64,000 nucleotides of DNA from assembly GCA_010909165.1 (NCBI GenBank), contig VJWM01000187.1:186001-250000 (forward strand), given 5' to 3'. Origin of the DNA: Anthoceros angustus. Lineage: Eukaryota > Streptophyta > Anthocerotopsida > Anthocerotales > Anthocerotaceae. A model generated the notes under the pieces. It was not told where the DNA came from, ran no database searches, and saw nothing but the letters and a program-made list of their open reading frames with translations. Below are positions 19,919 through 31,560 of this stretch, piece after piece. Position 1 is the stretch's first letter, and every line of letters begins with the position of its first letter. The translations under genes were made by a program, and so were the position numbers.

Positions 19919-21363
19919 GTTGTCGCCCTGTCTGCTGCTCGTTGCAGAGTCTCTGCACCATCAACAACGAAGGAATTGCTTAACCTCGAACTCATTGCTA
20001 CACACGAAGTCAAGCCCAATTCAGCCTGATTCACGCTTTGCTGCACACAACATTCAAGCCCAATTCAGCCTCATTCAGCAGCACGCGTGCTCACTCCGGA
20101 AGTTCACCTTCCAAACTGGCCATGCACCGCCATGCTTGGAACAACGCTGTGTTGCATTTGATTCAGTTATTCGACGATCATTTCAATCTCGTATGATTTC
20201 ATTCTCCTCCAACTTCTTGATCCTGCGTGCACGCATCGTGAGTCCGAACTCTTCGAGCAAGCCCAGCATCTCCGACTCTGACAAAACACCTCTCATTATA
20301 TGTTCACGGAACTCCTCGCAAACTCTGCAAACGAACTTAGCAGAATTCCCGAGTACCCGTCTTCCACCCACAGAAACACTTCCCCAAGGAAGCCGAGGAG
20401 ACCCAATCAGGATCAAGCAAGATGATGCCACAAATTCCACACTAAAAAACTGGGTCCCCAATCACCCACCACGTGTGCCTGGTGCCTTTCAGATCCTCCA
20501 CAACCCACTGCCCACAATTCTACGTAACATCGATCCACAGCCAAGAAGAAAACGGAACAAGAGCGGCCCACTCTCCAGGCCAAGAACAATCCTCTCCTCA
20601 AACTCCCGAGTTCCCACCAACCACCCCTCCAGAGGCACAGGCACAGGCAAAGGACGACGCAATCGGGATCTGCTGTCCAGGCAGTTTCTCTCAGTGCCAC
20701 AAACACTCTTGTCGCCCACCAGACTCAGCAGGCTCCTCCCAAACACTCCTGTCGAAAGCAATGCGTGCCCATGATTCAAAACCTACTGCTGGTGCGAAAT
20801 TCCCAGCCCGGACTGATCGTGAACCCGTGATAAACGTACCCACATACCTGCGAGGGAAACACACCAAGGAGAGTTGTCCCAATTGATGCATCAAGCAGTA
20901 CGACAAACTGGAATTTTCCTCCTCCATCCCGCGTCATCCTTCTCCCCGACTACACTACGGCACCCGTGAAATGGTGATGAAAGCTGGCTGCCACGAGAGA
21001 GCTCCAGAAGCCATCCATGACCGGTGAGTACCTGAAACCACCGGGTGGCGCACCAGGTTCACCGGCCACCAGCCTGGTGTGTTCTTAACTGTTGTTTCGC
21101 AACAACCGACAGCCCGGTTGTCTCGTCTCATCTCGTCTCATCCTGTTTCAATTCGTCTCGACTCGTCTTAGCTTGTTCGACTCGACTCGACTCGACCCGT
21201 CCCGTCGCTTGCTCTCAGCCATCATGGTCACGCCAAGAACCTGCAAGAACGGCTCCCCTCTCCCCCGCACATCTCATCCCATCTCACGCAGATCCCTCGC
21301 CACCAGATCCACGGACCCGACGGATTCCACCTTCCACCTACAGCGAATCCGCCCTGAAATCAC
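19919..21363. other. Spacer with one possible minus-strand exon
   Basis: A minus-strand frame ends at a stop at 20183. A segment after a good acceptor (tttgcag near 20325) reads VCEEFREHIM, then SESEMLGLLEEFGLTMRARR, and looks protein-like. Upstream frames at 20489-20779 and 20691-20927 could hold further exons (one begins MEEENSSLSYCLMHQ). I could not join them into one credible protein and recognise no family. Plus-strand frames here are Ser/Pro-rich shadows. Confidence 0.3.
21118..21220. repeat. TCTCG/TCGAC pyrimidine-rich low-complexity tract
   Basis: Imperfect pentamers (tctcgtctcatctcg, then gactcgactcgactcgac) about 145 bp before the GT37 start codon, probably in its promoter or leader. 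Confidence 0.8.
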
Positions 21364-23068
21364 ATGTATGCAAGATCCATGGCCGCGGCGCCGGACGCAC
21401 CACAGAACGGGTCTCCGCTTCCTCTGCAGCAAGACGAGAGCGACTCCGACACGGACGCCTCCAGCTTCAGCCTCTCCCGCCTCCGGCTAGAGCAGAAACA
21501 GCGCGACCCGGACAACACCGGCATTCAGGCGCCATGCATCCTGCTTCTCCTCTTCCTCTGCGCGCTCATCTCCTACAAGGCGTCGACTTCATGGCCGGCC
21601 CCGGGCCCCCCACTCCTCGGAGCCAACCCTAACCCCGGTTCCGTCCCGGCCACCATCGCCAAACTCTCCGAGCAGCTCAGGCTTGCCACTCCGCCCGCGC
21701 ATCCGGCCGAGCCCTCGGAGCTCCGGGAGTGGGAGCAGGCCAACCCCTGCCGCAGCCGGCTGGAGCTCCCGCAGCAGTACCTGGCCCGGCGCGAGGCCAT
21801 CCATCCTCCCCGCCATCTCCCGGGCCTGCTGCAGCAGTACGAGGCGCTCCACCGGCGATGCAGGCGGGCCGCCCCGACCTCACCCTCGCCTTCCTCTCCA
21901 AGAACGACTCCTCGGGTTGCAGATTCCTGGTGGCGGAAGCCGGGAACGGGATCGGGAACAGGATTCTCTGGAGCGCGTCGAACTTGCTGTACGCGATCCT
22001 GACGCAGCGCGTGCTGCTCCTGGATCCGAGGTCGCGCGTCCCCGACCTCGTATGCGAGCCCTTCCCGGGCTCGTCCTGGCTCGCGCCGCCAGACTTCCCG
22101 TTCGCGGACCTGCGGCCCGAGCTGTGGGCGACGGCGGAGGAGTTCACGTCAAAAATTGACGGCGGGAAAGGCAAGCCGCCGTCTGTTTACGCGGCGCGGG
22201 AGACGATTCTTGGGGCCCGGCCGCGCGCTTCTACTGCACCACGGAGCAACGCGCCTTCCAGGCAGTTCCCTGGCTCACGCTCGGGGGATGCCTCTACTTC
22301 CTCCCGGAGCTCTTCGCCGTGCCGGCTTTCCGGCCCGTTCTGGAGGCGCTGTTCGGGGAACGGATTCCGTTGACGCACCTGCTGCGGTACGGGCTGCTGC
22401 CGGTGGACGCGGTGTGGGCGCGGGTGAAGCGGGTGCAGAAGGCGTACATGCGGGACGCCGACCGGGTCGTGGGAGTGCACGTCCGGTACCGGGACGGGTA
22501 CGCGGAGTACCAGGAGCGGAACGGGGTGGTGAACCGGAACGTGCTGAACTGCGCGGTGGAGAACGGGATTTTGCCGAACCGTTCCGTGGAGATTTGGGGA
22601 GGGGAGGGGGATGGTGAGGAGAGACGGGTAATGGTGTTTATCGCGTCCTTGTACGGGGGGTTGTACGATTATCTCGGGCGAAGGTTCCCAGAAGAGGGCA
22701 CGAAGAGCGGGGAGGTGGTGGGGTTGGTACAGCTCACCCGGGAAGGAGACCAGTATTCTGGGCTGGATGTGGATGAGAGAGCTTTGGTGGAGATTATGTG
22801 CTTGAGTCTGGCTGATCAGCTGCTCACCAGCCCCATGTCCACGTACAGTGAGCTGGCTCAGGCGTATGGGGGGCTCACTCCGTGGATCATCAGCTTCGAG
22901 GAAGGTGGTGGGTGCATCCGGGGGCAGTCCATGGATGGGTGCTACCAGGGGGGAGCATCCACCTATGTATGTCCTTATGATCCTGAACTGGATGGCAAGG
23001 CCGTGGTGAAGCTGGTGCCATCCCTGAAGCCCTGTCAGGATGCCTCTGGGCTGCAGCTGGTTCACTGA
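21364..23068 (+). CDS. GT37 family fucosyltransferase (xyloglucan/AGP FUT-like), two apparent frameshifts
   Basis: Type II Golgi enzyme expected to transfer fucose from GDP-fucose onto xyloglucan or arabinogalactan side chains. From ATG 21364 there is a short cytosolic part, a membrane anchor (CILLLLFLCALISY) and a stem. The catalytic part has family blocks: QYEALHRRC, GCRFLVAEAGNGIGNRIL, LVCEPFPGSSWL, then AVPWLTLGGCLYFLPELF, VVGVHVRYRDG and the C-terminal MSTYSELAQAYGGLTPWI. These lie in three frames: frame changes are needed near 21860-21875 and near 22190-22200. Each fits loss of one base in a GC-rich run and neither has splice sites. Without them the enzyme would be truncated before its catalytic domain. 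Either the copy is a young pseudogene or the bases are sequence errors; the absence of other damage favours error. Confidence 0.85.
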
Positions 23069-23191
23069 TGAAAAAGGTTAGGAGAGGCGAAGCACGAAAA
23101 GGGGGGAATATGAGTGAGTGAAAGAAGGGACGAATGGATTAATGGTGGAGCAAGAATTTTGACATGAAAGAGTGAGTAGTACTACAGGTGG

Positions 23192-24058
23192 TTATGCTAG
23201 CTTTGACATGTCTAGGCGGGTCTGGTAATGGAAGGTCACCTTGAGCTGGACACCTGGTAGATCATGGTTTCTCAGCTGGTGGAGCTTCTCGTGGAGCTTG
23301 TGGGTCTCTGTTTCTATGACAAGCAAGTGTTTGTGTACCTTCATTTGGAACTGATCCCTAGCTTTCTTGTCGACGTGGGGTGATCTGTTGATTGTAAACA
23401 GGCTTCGTCGGGCTGGCAACCCGGCGCTGCGCACATTGGTCAGCCTCCCTGGCCGGATCTTCTCGAAGGACTTGATGTGGACATAGACCTTGGCTGTGTG
23501 TGACCGAGCTTTCTTGAAGTCTTCCAGGGACTTGTTTAACTCCTCAGCCAGCTCTGCCATCTTCTGCTTGGCTTCTTCCGACTTTGATATCTCTCGCTCT
23601 TCTGGTTTTGTGAGTAGGTCATCGGGTGTGGATTGAAGAGTTGCACCTGTTGCATCATCAGACTCCACAGCGTGCCCTGTCCCTGCTATCATGCCCTCAT
23701 GCTCCGCTGATGTGGTGGACGCTGCTTCGGCATGCAGAACGCCAGACGAGGCCGAGTCTCCGGCCTGTAAGTCTACAACATCTGTGGACGAACCTTCCTC
23801 TCCTACAGCTGGGGCTGGCACATCCTCGTCGGAGGTCGAGGAGGAGCCGTCTTCAGCCCCTGAAGCTGTAACTGCCAAATCTTCAAACTCTCTTGAAGAG
23901 CCCTCTTCAGCCGTCACAGGCCAATTCCCACCGTCCAATGCAGAGGCTTCCACCACAGCAGCTGTCACTCCAACCTCTGCTAAATGGCCTTCATCCGAGC
24001 CAACCGAGTTCTCCACGTGCTGTACTTCTAAACTGGGATCGTCCGTGCCTGTTGTCAT
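23192..24058 (-). CDS. Mitochondrial ribosomal protein uS10m with long acidic N-terminal extension
   Basis: Single exon of 288 codons from the ATG at 24058. Residues about 186-288 are ribosomal protein S10: [12 protein letters not shown], then [40 protein letters not shown], and [16 protein letters not shown]. The LPARR...RSPHVDKK pattern and the TRLDxSKL end are those of plant mitochondrial S10, a small-subunit head protein near the decoding region. Before it lie about 180 residues rich in Glu, Asp, Ser and Ala, far longer than needed. The frame stays open 32 codons upstream to 24154 without an ATG and is Arg/Gly-rich ([20 protein letters not shown]), like a mitochondrial presequence, so a small upstream exon with the true start is likely. 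Confidence 0.85.
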   Translation of the reverse strand: MTTGTDDPSLEVQHVENSVGSDEGHLAEVGVTAAVVEASALDGGNWPVTAEEGSSREFEDLAVTASGAEDGSSSTSDEDVPAPAVGEEGSSTDVVDLQAGDSASSGVLHAEAASTTSAEHEGMIAGTGHAVESDDATGATLQSTPDDLLTKPEEREISKSEEAKQKMAELAEELNKSLEDFKKARSHTAKVYVHIKSFEKIRPGRLTNVRSAGLPARRSLFTINRSPHVDKKARDQFQMKVHKHLLVIETETHKLHEKLHQLRNHDLPGVQLKVTFHYQTRLDMSKLA

Positions 24059-24945
24059 CAACCTGATGCACAATCCCTGTTCACGCCCCCTTCTCCATCC
24101 ACCTCCATGCCTGCCTCCAGCCGAGAAACCTAATCGTGTTTCAGGAATCAACACATAGTCTCAGCTCCTCAATTTCCATCACATCCTCAAACGAATGAAA
24201 CATGCTCAATCACGAGAGCTGGATCCAGAAGCTCACAAATCCCTCAACATTCACCTGCAAAACTACACCCCAATTTATCCACAGCAGTCCCTTGCCGAGC
24301 CTGGATCAGCTCGGCGCCTGACTGGATCCTCTCCCTGCCACAAAAACCGTGATCACAGAACCTCCCACCAAGCTCCTCCCCACAAGCTTGCTCCACGAAA
24401 GCAAAACGTCTGACAAAAATCCTTTTGACATACCACCCATTCTCCACCCAACTGTGCAACCTTCCCGAACCAGCTGCTGACCTCGATCCCTCATGCTTGC
24501 ACGCATTGCCTGCAAAACACCGTCACCCAAACCGCCATCACCCACAAAGACGAGAGTCCTCGGACACAACATTTCAGCTCCTGGCTACTCACCTATGCAA
24601 TGAAGAAGGAGCCGGTGAGAACCTCGGCCCCACATGCTTTTCACCGATGCTTGGTAGAGCAGCGATTCCAATTCAGGAATCGCAGACTCGGGAACACCTA
24701 GGATGATTATAAAGGTGAATCCAAGTGAGGCAGGCCCTATTCCCGGAAGCTAACCCTAAACGCGAACTCTGGACCTTCCTTTCTGGAAGCTCGAGACTCC
24801 GATATGAATGAGGCGGCAATTTCTGCCGCGCACTCTGCGCCTGCATCTAGGCCTAGTCGAGGCAGAATCCGTTTCCTCTTCCGCAGCCTGTCCCCCGCGG
24901 ACTCCTGGGCAGCAGGGACAGGAGGGCCCAATCTGCGATCCAAGA
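24059..24945. other. Divergent region between uS10m and SRP40-like genes
   Basis: The two genes diverge across 887 bp. The minus-strand frame at 24306-24572 contains a possible intron end (gttttgcag) and could be part of the uS10m leader. A TTATAAAG-like element lies near 24710 before the SRP40-like gene. No separate gene is seen. Confidence 0.4.
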
Positions 24946-27875
24946 ATGGCTGTGGAGGCTGATGCAGAGGCCGCGGCTTTCGTCGAATACCTGCGGAAGC
25001 GCAACCTGGTGGATACTCTGGCTGCCTTCAGAAAGGAGGCGAAGCTGGTGAGTGTGTGGATTCGATGGTATTGGTCGTTTTTCCTCACCTGATAGCCGAA
25101 GGCAGGAGGGGCTGATTTGATTTCTGGGATGTGGTGGAATCTGCAGCCGGAGGAGGTGGACGGGAGCATCCCAGCTCAGCCTGAAGCTGCTGGGTATGAT
25201 GTCTGAGTGCAGAGAGCCATGCTAAAATTCAGGATTCGATGTTTGTTGTATGCGTGTTGGTTAGCTGGTGGCCTAATTCGAGGCTGGGCTGACAGGAAGA
25301 GCTCGAAAAAGAGGAAGCCGACTGCTGCTGCCACGGAGGGGAAGTCAGTGTCCGCTGCTGGTTCCTTGGGGGAAGTTGAGTTATTCGGTGGCATGAATGG
25401 AGCCAAAAGCTCAGTGGGCGGCCCTGAGAACGGTGAGAAGGAAAGATCGAAGAAGAAAAGAGTGAAGCATGATACTACGGTGGATGCCAAGGCTGCAGAT
25501 ATAGCCAAGTGGAAGAAGGTTTTTGCCACGCAAAGTTATGATGATATTCAAGTCGAGGATTCTCCTGCGGCTGATGTTGGGATAAAGGAAGAGGTTTCCG
25601 CAGTTGATATTTCCGTTAGCAAGGGACAGAAGAGGGAGAAGAAGAGTAAGAGCCTTGACGTAGGAGAAAGTGGAGTAGTGAAAGAGGGAGAGAAAGCCGT
25701 CGCAGTGGATGGTGAAGTCAAGGTTGCAATCAGTGATGGTGGAGCCAAGGTAAGTAAGAAGACCAAGAGCAAGAAATCTGGGAAATCTGAAGCTCAGGGT
25801 GTTTTAGGCAGCATTGTCCCTGACACGGGTGCCGATGCTAAGGTGTTGACAGAGGCTTTCCCAGCTGGTGTTGAGACTGCTGATGTAGGTGCAGCAGCGC
25901 AAGCTGGTGTTGAAACTGCCGATGGAGGTGCAGCAGCGCAAGAGGCAGCTAAAGTGAGCAAGGATGAGGTAGTGGTAAAGGGTAAAAGCAAAAAAGCTCA
26001 AAAGACTAAGCCGGGTATTGTTGACCCTGTGCTAGCTGTTGACGGTGCGGCGAAGGAATCTCAGGAGGTGAAAGAGGATGTTGAGATGACACGGGTTGTT
26101 GATTCTGCTGTAGGGGAAGTTGCACATGCGGCGGACATTGAGGGGAAGAAAGGAGGCAAGGTGCAGAAGGGGAAGAAGGGGGAGGACATTGTAGCAAAGC
26201 CTCCTGAAGGTGCCCCAATTGTAACCACTCCATTTGAAATCACTCCTGGAAATGGAGCAGTTGAAGGTGATGTGGAGATGGTTCCTGTAGATGATTCAAA
26301 GAAAGAGGCAGGTGGTGATGTAGTACACCGGGGAGATGCGAAACCTGGAAAATCAAAGAAGGGCAAAAAAGGGAAAGGGGAGATAGATATTCTTGATCAA
26401 AATGTTGCATCTGGAGATGTGCAAATGGCTGAGCCTGCATACGACGCCGAGAAGGCAGACTCCAGAAAAGCTCTGAAGGTGGAACCGGAGGAAGGGGAGT
26501 TAAAGCAAACTGAAGGAGAAGTTGCAGGAACTGAGGCTCCAACGCCCACGCCCTCCAAAAGGAAGTCAAAGAAGGCCAAGGAGGGGGAGAGCAAGATAGC
26601 TGACAGTGTGGGTGCGATTGCCATTGCTGAAGCTAATGCTGTTGCTGATGTTCAGGCAAGGGCTGATGAAGTGGTGGATGCCCACATGCCGGTCAAGGAC
26701 GAATCAGCAATTGCAGTGCACGAATCAGCAATTGCAATTCCAACCTCCTCTAGGAAGAAGTCAAAGAAAGGAAAGGATGGGATTACAAAGTCAGGAGACA
26801 AACAGGGAACAGGCTCTTTTCCTGAAGCCCCTGTTATTGCAAATGGTTTAGTAAAAACACATGAAGCAGTGGATGCCAATGGATTTGTGCCCACGTCTGA
26901 GGAGAACGGATTACAGAAAAATGAGGTTACAGCTCCAGCTCCCTCTAAAAAAAAACCGAAGAAGGGTAAGGCCGGCACAATTGGGTCCTCAGCTGAGGGC
27001 TCTGACCCTGCTGTTGCTGATGTGGAGGCCAGGGCAGATGACATGGTTCTAGCTAGCGAAATGGGGATCATAGCTAAGGATAAAAAAAGGAAGAGGAATG
27101 ATGAGGATGGGAGGAAGGAGGAGACTGCTGCTGGCGCTAATGGAGTAGATGATGGGATTGAGTCTGTTCCTAAGAAGGCAAAGAAGGATAACCGAAAGAC
27201 ATTGGAAGTAAGGTCTTTCATCAAGTTTGTAGGAACGCCTGGAGTTGTGGTGGTGTTGATTCTTACAAACTGATGTTTAGACGTGTCATACCTGTGCAGA
27301 ATGCTTTATCGAGGGGTTTCAAAAGGGTAGATCCCACAAAGGTCTGTGAAATTTGGAGTCAGATCTTGCCTTTGGAAGTTGCAGGGTGTCAACATCTGTT
27401 TGGAATTGGATTATGAAATCCCCACTAATGACGCATACTCTGGACGCAGGTGGAGATCCTGGACCCCCGGCTGACCGATAACTCCTACTGGGGCAAGGTA
27501 CAAAACTCAAAAGGCCCAATCACGGTCGTCTGATACGGACATGGGGAATGTACCGCTATTTTGGCTCGAGCAATGCCGACCGTTTGCTGATTTGGATATT
27601 GCTTGTGGTATGAAGGGTGGAGCGGAAACTGGGTGGGGAGCGAAAGCGGAAGAAGTCCTAGGGAAAGTGCGGGGAAAGTAAGTGTTCCCAGCTCTAACGG
27701 TTTATCTGTTTGGAGCTTCCCGTGTCCATTTTGTGCCAAAAGTGCTGACAACCCTTTGCTCCCTGGCAGAGACTTCCGGCACGAGAAAACAAAGAAGAAG
27801 CGGGGGAGCTACAAAGGGGGTGCCATCGACTTGCAGTCTCACTCCGTGAAGTTCAGCTACCCGGATGATGAGTAG
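24946..27875 (+). CDS. SRP40/NOLC1(Nopp140)-like nucleolar protein with LisH motif
   Basis: Seven exons, 24946-25047, 25147-25193, 25296-27207, 27300-27341, 27450-27497, 27616-27677 and 27770-27875, join in phase to 772 residues. Exon 1 encodes a LisH-like dimerisation helix (AFVEYLRKRNLVDTLAAFRK). The huge exon 3 (about 640 residues) alternates acidic Ala/Val/Asp/Glu stretches with Lys-rich modules (KRKSKKAKEG, RKKSKKGKDG, KKKPKKGKAG), the Nopp140 architecture. The C-terminus is the SRP40 domain: GFKRVDPTK, VEILDPRLTDNSYWGK, GAKAEEVLGKVRGKDFRHEK, TKKKRGSYKGGAI and SVKFSYPDDE. Such proteins chaperone box C/D and H/ACA snoRNPs between Cajal bodies and nucleolus. Exon 3 has an internal duplication (GVETAD...GAAAQ twice). 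Confidence 0.92.
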
Positions 27876-28765
27876 TGAGGCTAATGATAATGAAGAACAG
27901 ACGTTGCGGAAATTTTCTAGTGCAGCTGGCGGAACCAATCATGTAGACACTTGAGTCTGATTCTTTTTTTGAACAGTTTTGTATGACTTTGTCAGGGACT
28001 CCATCCCAAAGGCACTGACGCTTGGGGTACAGTACGTCCACTGGTTCAGAAGGTTTCAGGCGATGGCATAATAGACCGGACACTGGGCGCATATAACATC
28101 TTCGTCGAAACCCTAAATCCTACAACGCGCATGTAATATCTAATTCCAAAACCCTAAATTTACGCCACCTTCCCTGCCGCTTCGTGGTATATCAAGCATC
28201 TTGTTGAAACCCTAAACCCTTCCATGCATTCCACCATTGATCACGCTGCGACTTTTTCTATCCCGACCTGGAGGCATGCGAGCAAATGAATTCAGCAAGT
28301 GTATTTCATGAAGTATACAAGTAAGTATACACCTTTGCTAGACAGCCACACCTTCATCCCCTTTGCCATTGAGACTCACAGGGCTATGGGCAAGGATTCT
28401 TCCCGGCTCATTAAGGATTGTGTTAAAGTCTACCACAGTCGTCGGAACAGGGTGGATGTCCCTCTGTCTTCGGTGGCGGCTTTCTTTCGATAGCGGGGAT
28501 TCATCGCCCTGCAGAAGGCGTTGGCCAACGCTATTTACTGGATGGCAACGAGTGCAGGAGACGTGGCGTTATCGGCAGCATTTGTAGATAGGCCTTTCCT
28601 CGTCTCGGACAACGACATAATCGGACCAGTAGGTAGCTTCGAGGTTGGCATTCAAGGGGGCTAACCCCCAGGCTCTTGCCTCTTTAGTGAGATGTCCCCC
28701 CTTAGTTTATGGTAGATAAGGTTTCCCATCTACTCACTTTAATAAAGTTTCCATTCTCGCTTTCA
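27876..28765. other. Junction zone between gene block and tandem array
   Basis: Contains three AAACCCTAAA telo-box motifs (28108-28117, 28149-28158, 28207-28216), then a frame at 28299-28493 reading HTFIPFAIETHRAMGKDSSR that vaguely resembles C-terminal parts of some retroelement polyproteins but is too short to assign. From 28766 the sequence matches exon 3 of the array glucanase, so the array's left border falls here. Confidence 0.5.
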
Positions 28766-29734
28766 TAAGGACATCACAGATTTTTTCATCAAACCTCTAT
28801 TGAGTTTTTTGGACTCTACTTCCTCACCTTTTATGCTCAATGTATATCCATATTTCGCTTATGCATCTGTTCCCACGCATATATCCTTAGAATATGCTAC
28901 TTTTGGGAATAATGCAACATCTGTTTCTGATGGGTCATTAGTATATCATAATGTGCTTGATGCGCAGTTAGATGCATTTTACCATGCTATGATCTCAGCA
29001 GGGTTTTCATCTATTAATATCCAAATATCGAGCAGGATGGCCTTGGAGGTGGTGAGAACACAATCAGTGCAAACATAAAGCTGCAGCTTCATATAATCGA
29101 GGCTGGTGCAAAAGATGATGGCATCGGAAGGCACGCCATTGAGACCTAATGAGTATATCAAACATTCATTTTGCTCTCTTTAATGAAGATTTAAAATGGA
29201 GCGATCTGAGCAACATTTTGGAGCATTTTATCCGGATAAAAGTCCATTTATGCTCTAGATTGGTGGTCAAACAACCAATTACAATGATCCACCCGCTAAC
29301 TCAAGTATGGTACCATTATGGTGTGTAGCAAATCCAAGCTGCATCACCAAGAACTTCAAAAGGTATACTCTTTGCATGCGGTTCGGAGTGATTGATTGCA
29401 AGCCCGTTCAAGTAGGGGTGCTTGTTTGGATCAAATAATGTTCAAGCCCATGCTTCATGGGCCTTCGACTCATATTGGGCATTAGGAACAATTTCACGGA
29501 GCCAAGGACACATGTGACTTTAACAAAACAGCTATACTTACTATTGATCCAAGTAAGTTCTCAATTCCTTTATGTAATCACTTATTTTATGATGCATTGA
29601 ATATATTATTGAGTTTTTATTTTATTTTATTACTAACAATATCTACAAATTATAGGCACATCAAGTTGTATCTATCCTCATCGATTGGCAATGCTCCTCT
29701 CACTACGACCTCAACTTCATATCCGATCCTTTAG
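28766..29734 (+). pseudogene. GH17-X8 glucanase copy 0 (3' part of exon 3, exon 4)
   Basis: Starts inside exon 3 at the equivalent of IIDSVIKPLLSFLDS and reads FMLNVYPYFAYAS, then SEQDGLGGGENTIS with the GH17 nucleophile Glu, then FALFNEDLK and the X8 domain (VANPSCITKN in a shifted frame, IDCKPVQVG, NNVQAHASWAF). Intron 3 is 29553-29655; exon 4 (29656-29734) encodes TSSCIYPSSIGNAP and the stop. Several frameshifts break it, for example around FNEDLKW. This is the truncated left end of the array. Confidence 0.85.
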
Positions 29735-30187
29735 ATCTATATATATCTATGATGTTTTTCTCGTGTTCATGATAACACGTACAAACTTTAAATTGTTGCT
29801 CATGTAACTCTTGAGTTTGGTTGTTCTAGTTAGAGCTATTCTATTTCCCTATGTTCCAACTCTTTTAGGTTGGCTGTTTTAGTTGGAATAATTCTATTGA
29901 TATATTTTATTTTATTACTAACAATATCTACAAATTATAGGCACATCAAGTTGTATCTATCCTCATCGATTGGCAATGCTCCTCTCACTACGACCTCAAC
30001 TTCATATCCAGTCCTTTAGATCTATATATATCTATGATGTTTTTCTCGTGTTCATGATAACACGTACAAACTTTAAATTGTTGCTCATGTAACTCTTGAG
30101 TTTGGTTGTTCTAGTTAGAGCTATTCTATTTCCCTATGTTCCAACTCTTTTAGGTTGGCTGTTTTAGTTGGAATAATTCTATTGATA
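29618..30187. repeat. 285-bp tandem duplication of intron 3 end, exon 4 and 3' flank
   Basis: The segment beginning ttattttattactaacaat recurs 285 bp later, so a second, orphan exon 4 lies at 29941-30019 with its own acceptor and stop. The 3' flank includes gttggctgttttagttggaa in both copies. Confidence 0.85.
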
Positions 30188-30359
30188 TATTTTATTCATT
30201 ATTCTATTTACGTATCTCCAAGACCTTGCGTCCTATGTGACCGCCGCGTGACTTTATCTTCACACCTTGATGGTGGCGGTGGTACCGCATTCGCGATGCT
30301 TTAGAAATATTGTTACAACACAGATACATCTAAAACATAGAAGAGACATCGAATCGAGT

Positions 30360-31325
30360 GCATGAAAGAAATTATGGACGACGAGAAAGTCGCACTCCAT
30401 ACAAGTCTTTATGCCTATGATTTTGAGAATGTAGCTCATCCACGACTAAGCTATGCACCATCCGCCCTTGTGTGTCCACAGGTTTGACTGCATTGCTTCC
30501 ATGCCCTCGCTCTTTTCTTCTCGCATCCATGCCGCAAAATCTTTCTTTTCAAGCATCACCGCTTCATGGAAAGCAAGGCATCCCACCTCCACATTGCTCC
30601 ACTTTCGACAAAGCACCCGGCGTGCACATCATGCTTTCTCTCTCATTCTATGGACCAAGTCGAAGGCGCCTCACTCTCCCTTGGCGGCAATAGCACGCAA
30701 TGAGGCGTTCAGGTCACAAGGCTTTTTTCGAGACAACGTATCAAACACTTGTTGTGCGTCAACAAGGCTCCCAAGCTTCCCTACTTGTTAGTCAAATTGT
30801 CTACAAACAAAGTTGGTTTGCAGGCCTTGTTCTAGTATCTGAACATGTACGTGCCTTCCAAGATGCAGAGCTGCTACGTTTGCGCATATATGCTTGGAGA
30901 ATGTCGAGGAATCAGGTACCGCCATGCCTTCAAGCTTGTAGCATACCCCTGTTGAAAGGAAGGTCTTCATGCGGACCCCCTGCCCTCCTCATAGGCACGG
31001 GTCCAAGTCACCACATCTTTTTGACCAAGTCCATCAAAACTGCCTCCGCACCCCGCAAGCTGGCCTCCCTTGTGTGTGGTCTTGACTCGAGATTACCCGT
31101 TGATAAAACTTAAAGTCGTGCCCAAACTTTCCGCCAATGTATAGTGATAAAGGACACGGTCCTCAAATGTCGTGAGCATCTTTGGTGAGTTTGAAGGATA
31201 AGTTGCACATGAGTTTGGAGGATAAGCAGTGGACACTCATCTCAGCTCTAAAATCTCCATAGAAAACAGCACAAAACTATCCGGAGCTTGTCACCGACGG
31301 CTAGGAAATAGCTGACCGAGCAAGG
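30360..31325 (-). pseudogene. PPR-E+ segment P0
   Basis: Read on the minus strand, frames give pieces of a PLS-class pentatricopeptide protein: FEDRVLYHYTLAESLGTTLS, then EGMAVPDSSTFS, NVAALHLGRHVHVQILEQGL, TNFVC, and a ...FDTLSEKSLVTWNAL-type motif in the other copies. It ends toward 30360 with an E+ motif (VHSFLVxDELHS). P0 lacks several of these residues through small indels. The gene converges on the glucanase copy to its left. Confidence 0.75.
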
Positions 31326-31383
31326 TAATCAACCAACTAATGCCAAACAAACCGAGACTAGTAAGAGCGGGCGGACAAGCCCC
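31326..31383. repeat. R block R0, left part, interrupted by an insertion
   Basis: The conserved start (aatcaaccaactaatgccaa, accgagactagtaagagcgg) runs to gacaagcccc and then breaks off. In all other R blocks it continues with tatagccaagtggtgatgg. The continuation resumes at 32924. Confidence 0.85.
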
Positions 31384-31560
31384 CTTGTGGAGTGCCAAAA
31401 CCGATGTCCGCACTCCTGGCGACTGGTTTTAGGCTTGTTTTGTTTTTTTTTGGGTCGTTACTGTTAAGGAGGATAGGGAGGAGTTAGCCAATAAGGCCGT
31501 TTTGGCCAGATTGCACTTAGAGTGCAATCCCTAACCATGGGTCCGTTGGGGCGCGAACAG

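Noticed and set aside
19178-20774. Plus-strand frames of 239 and 316 codons opposite and beyond the VWWRT gene
   Set aside because: No start context, no domains; composition is that of antisense of a Ser/Glu-rich coding region.
25548-27224. Several minus-strand frames within the SRP40-like gene
   Set aside because: Antisense of Lys/Glu/Ala-rich repeats gives Ser/Leu/Phe-rich open frames; the plus-strand gene explains the region.
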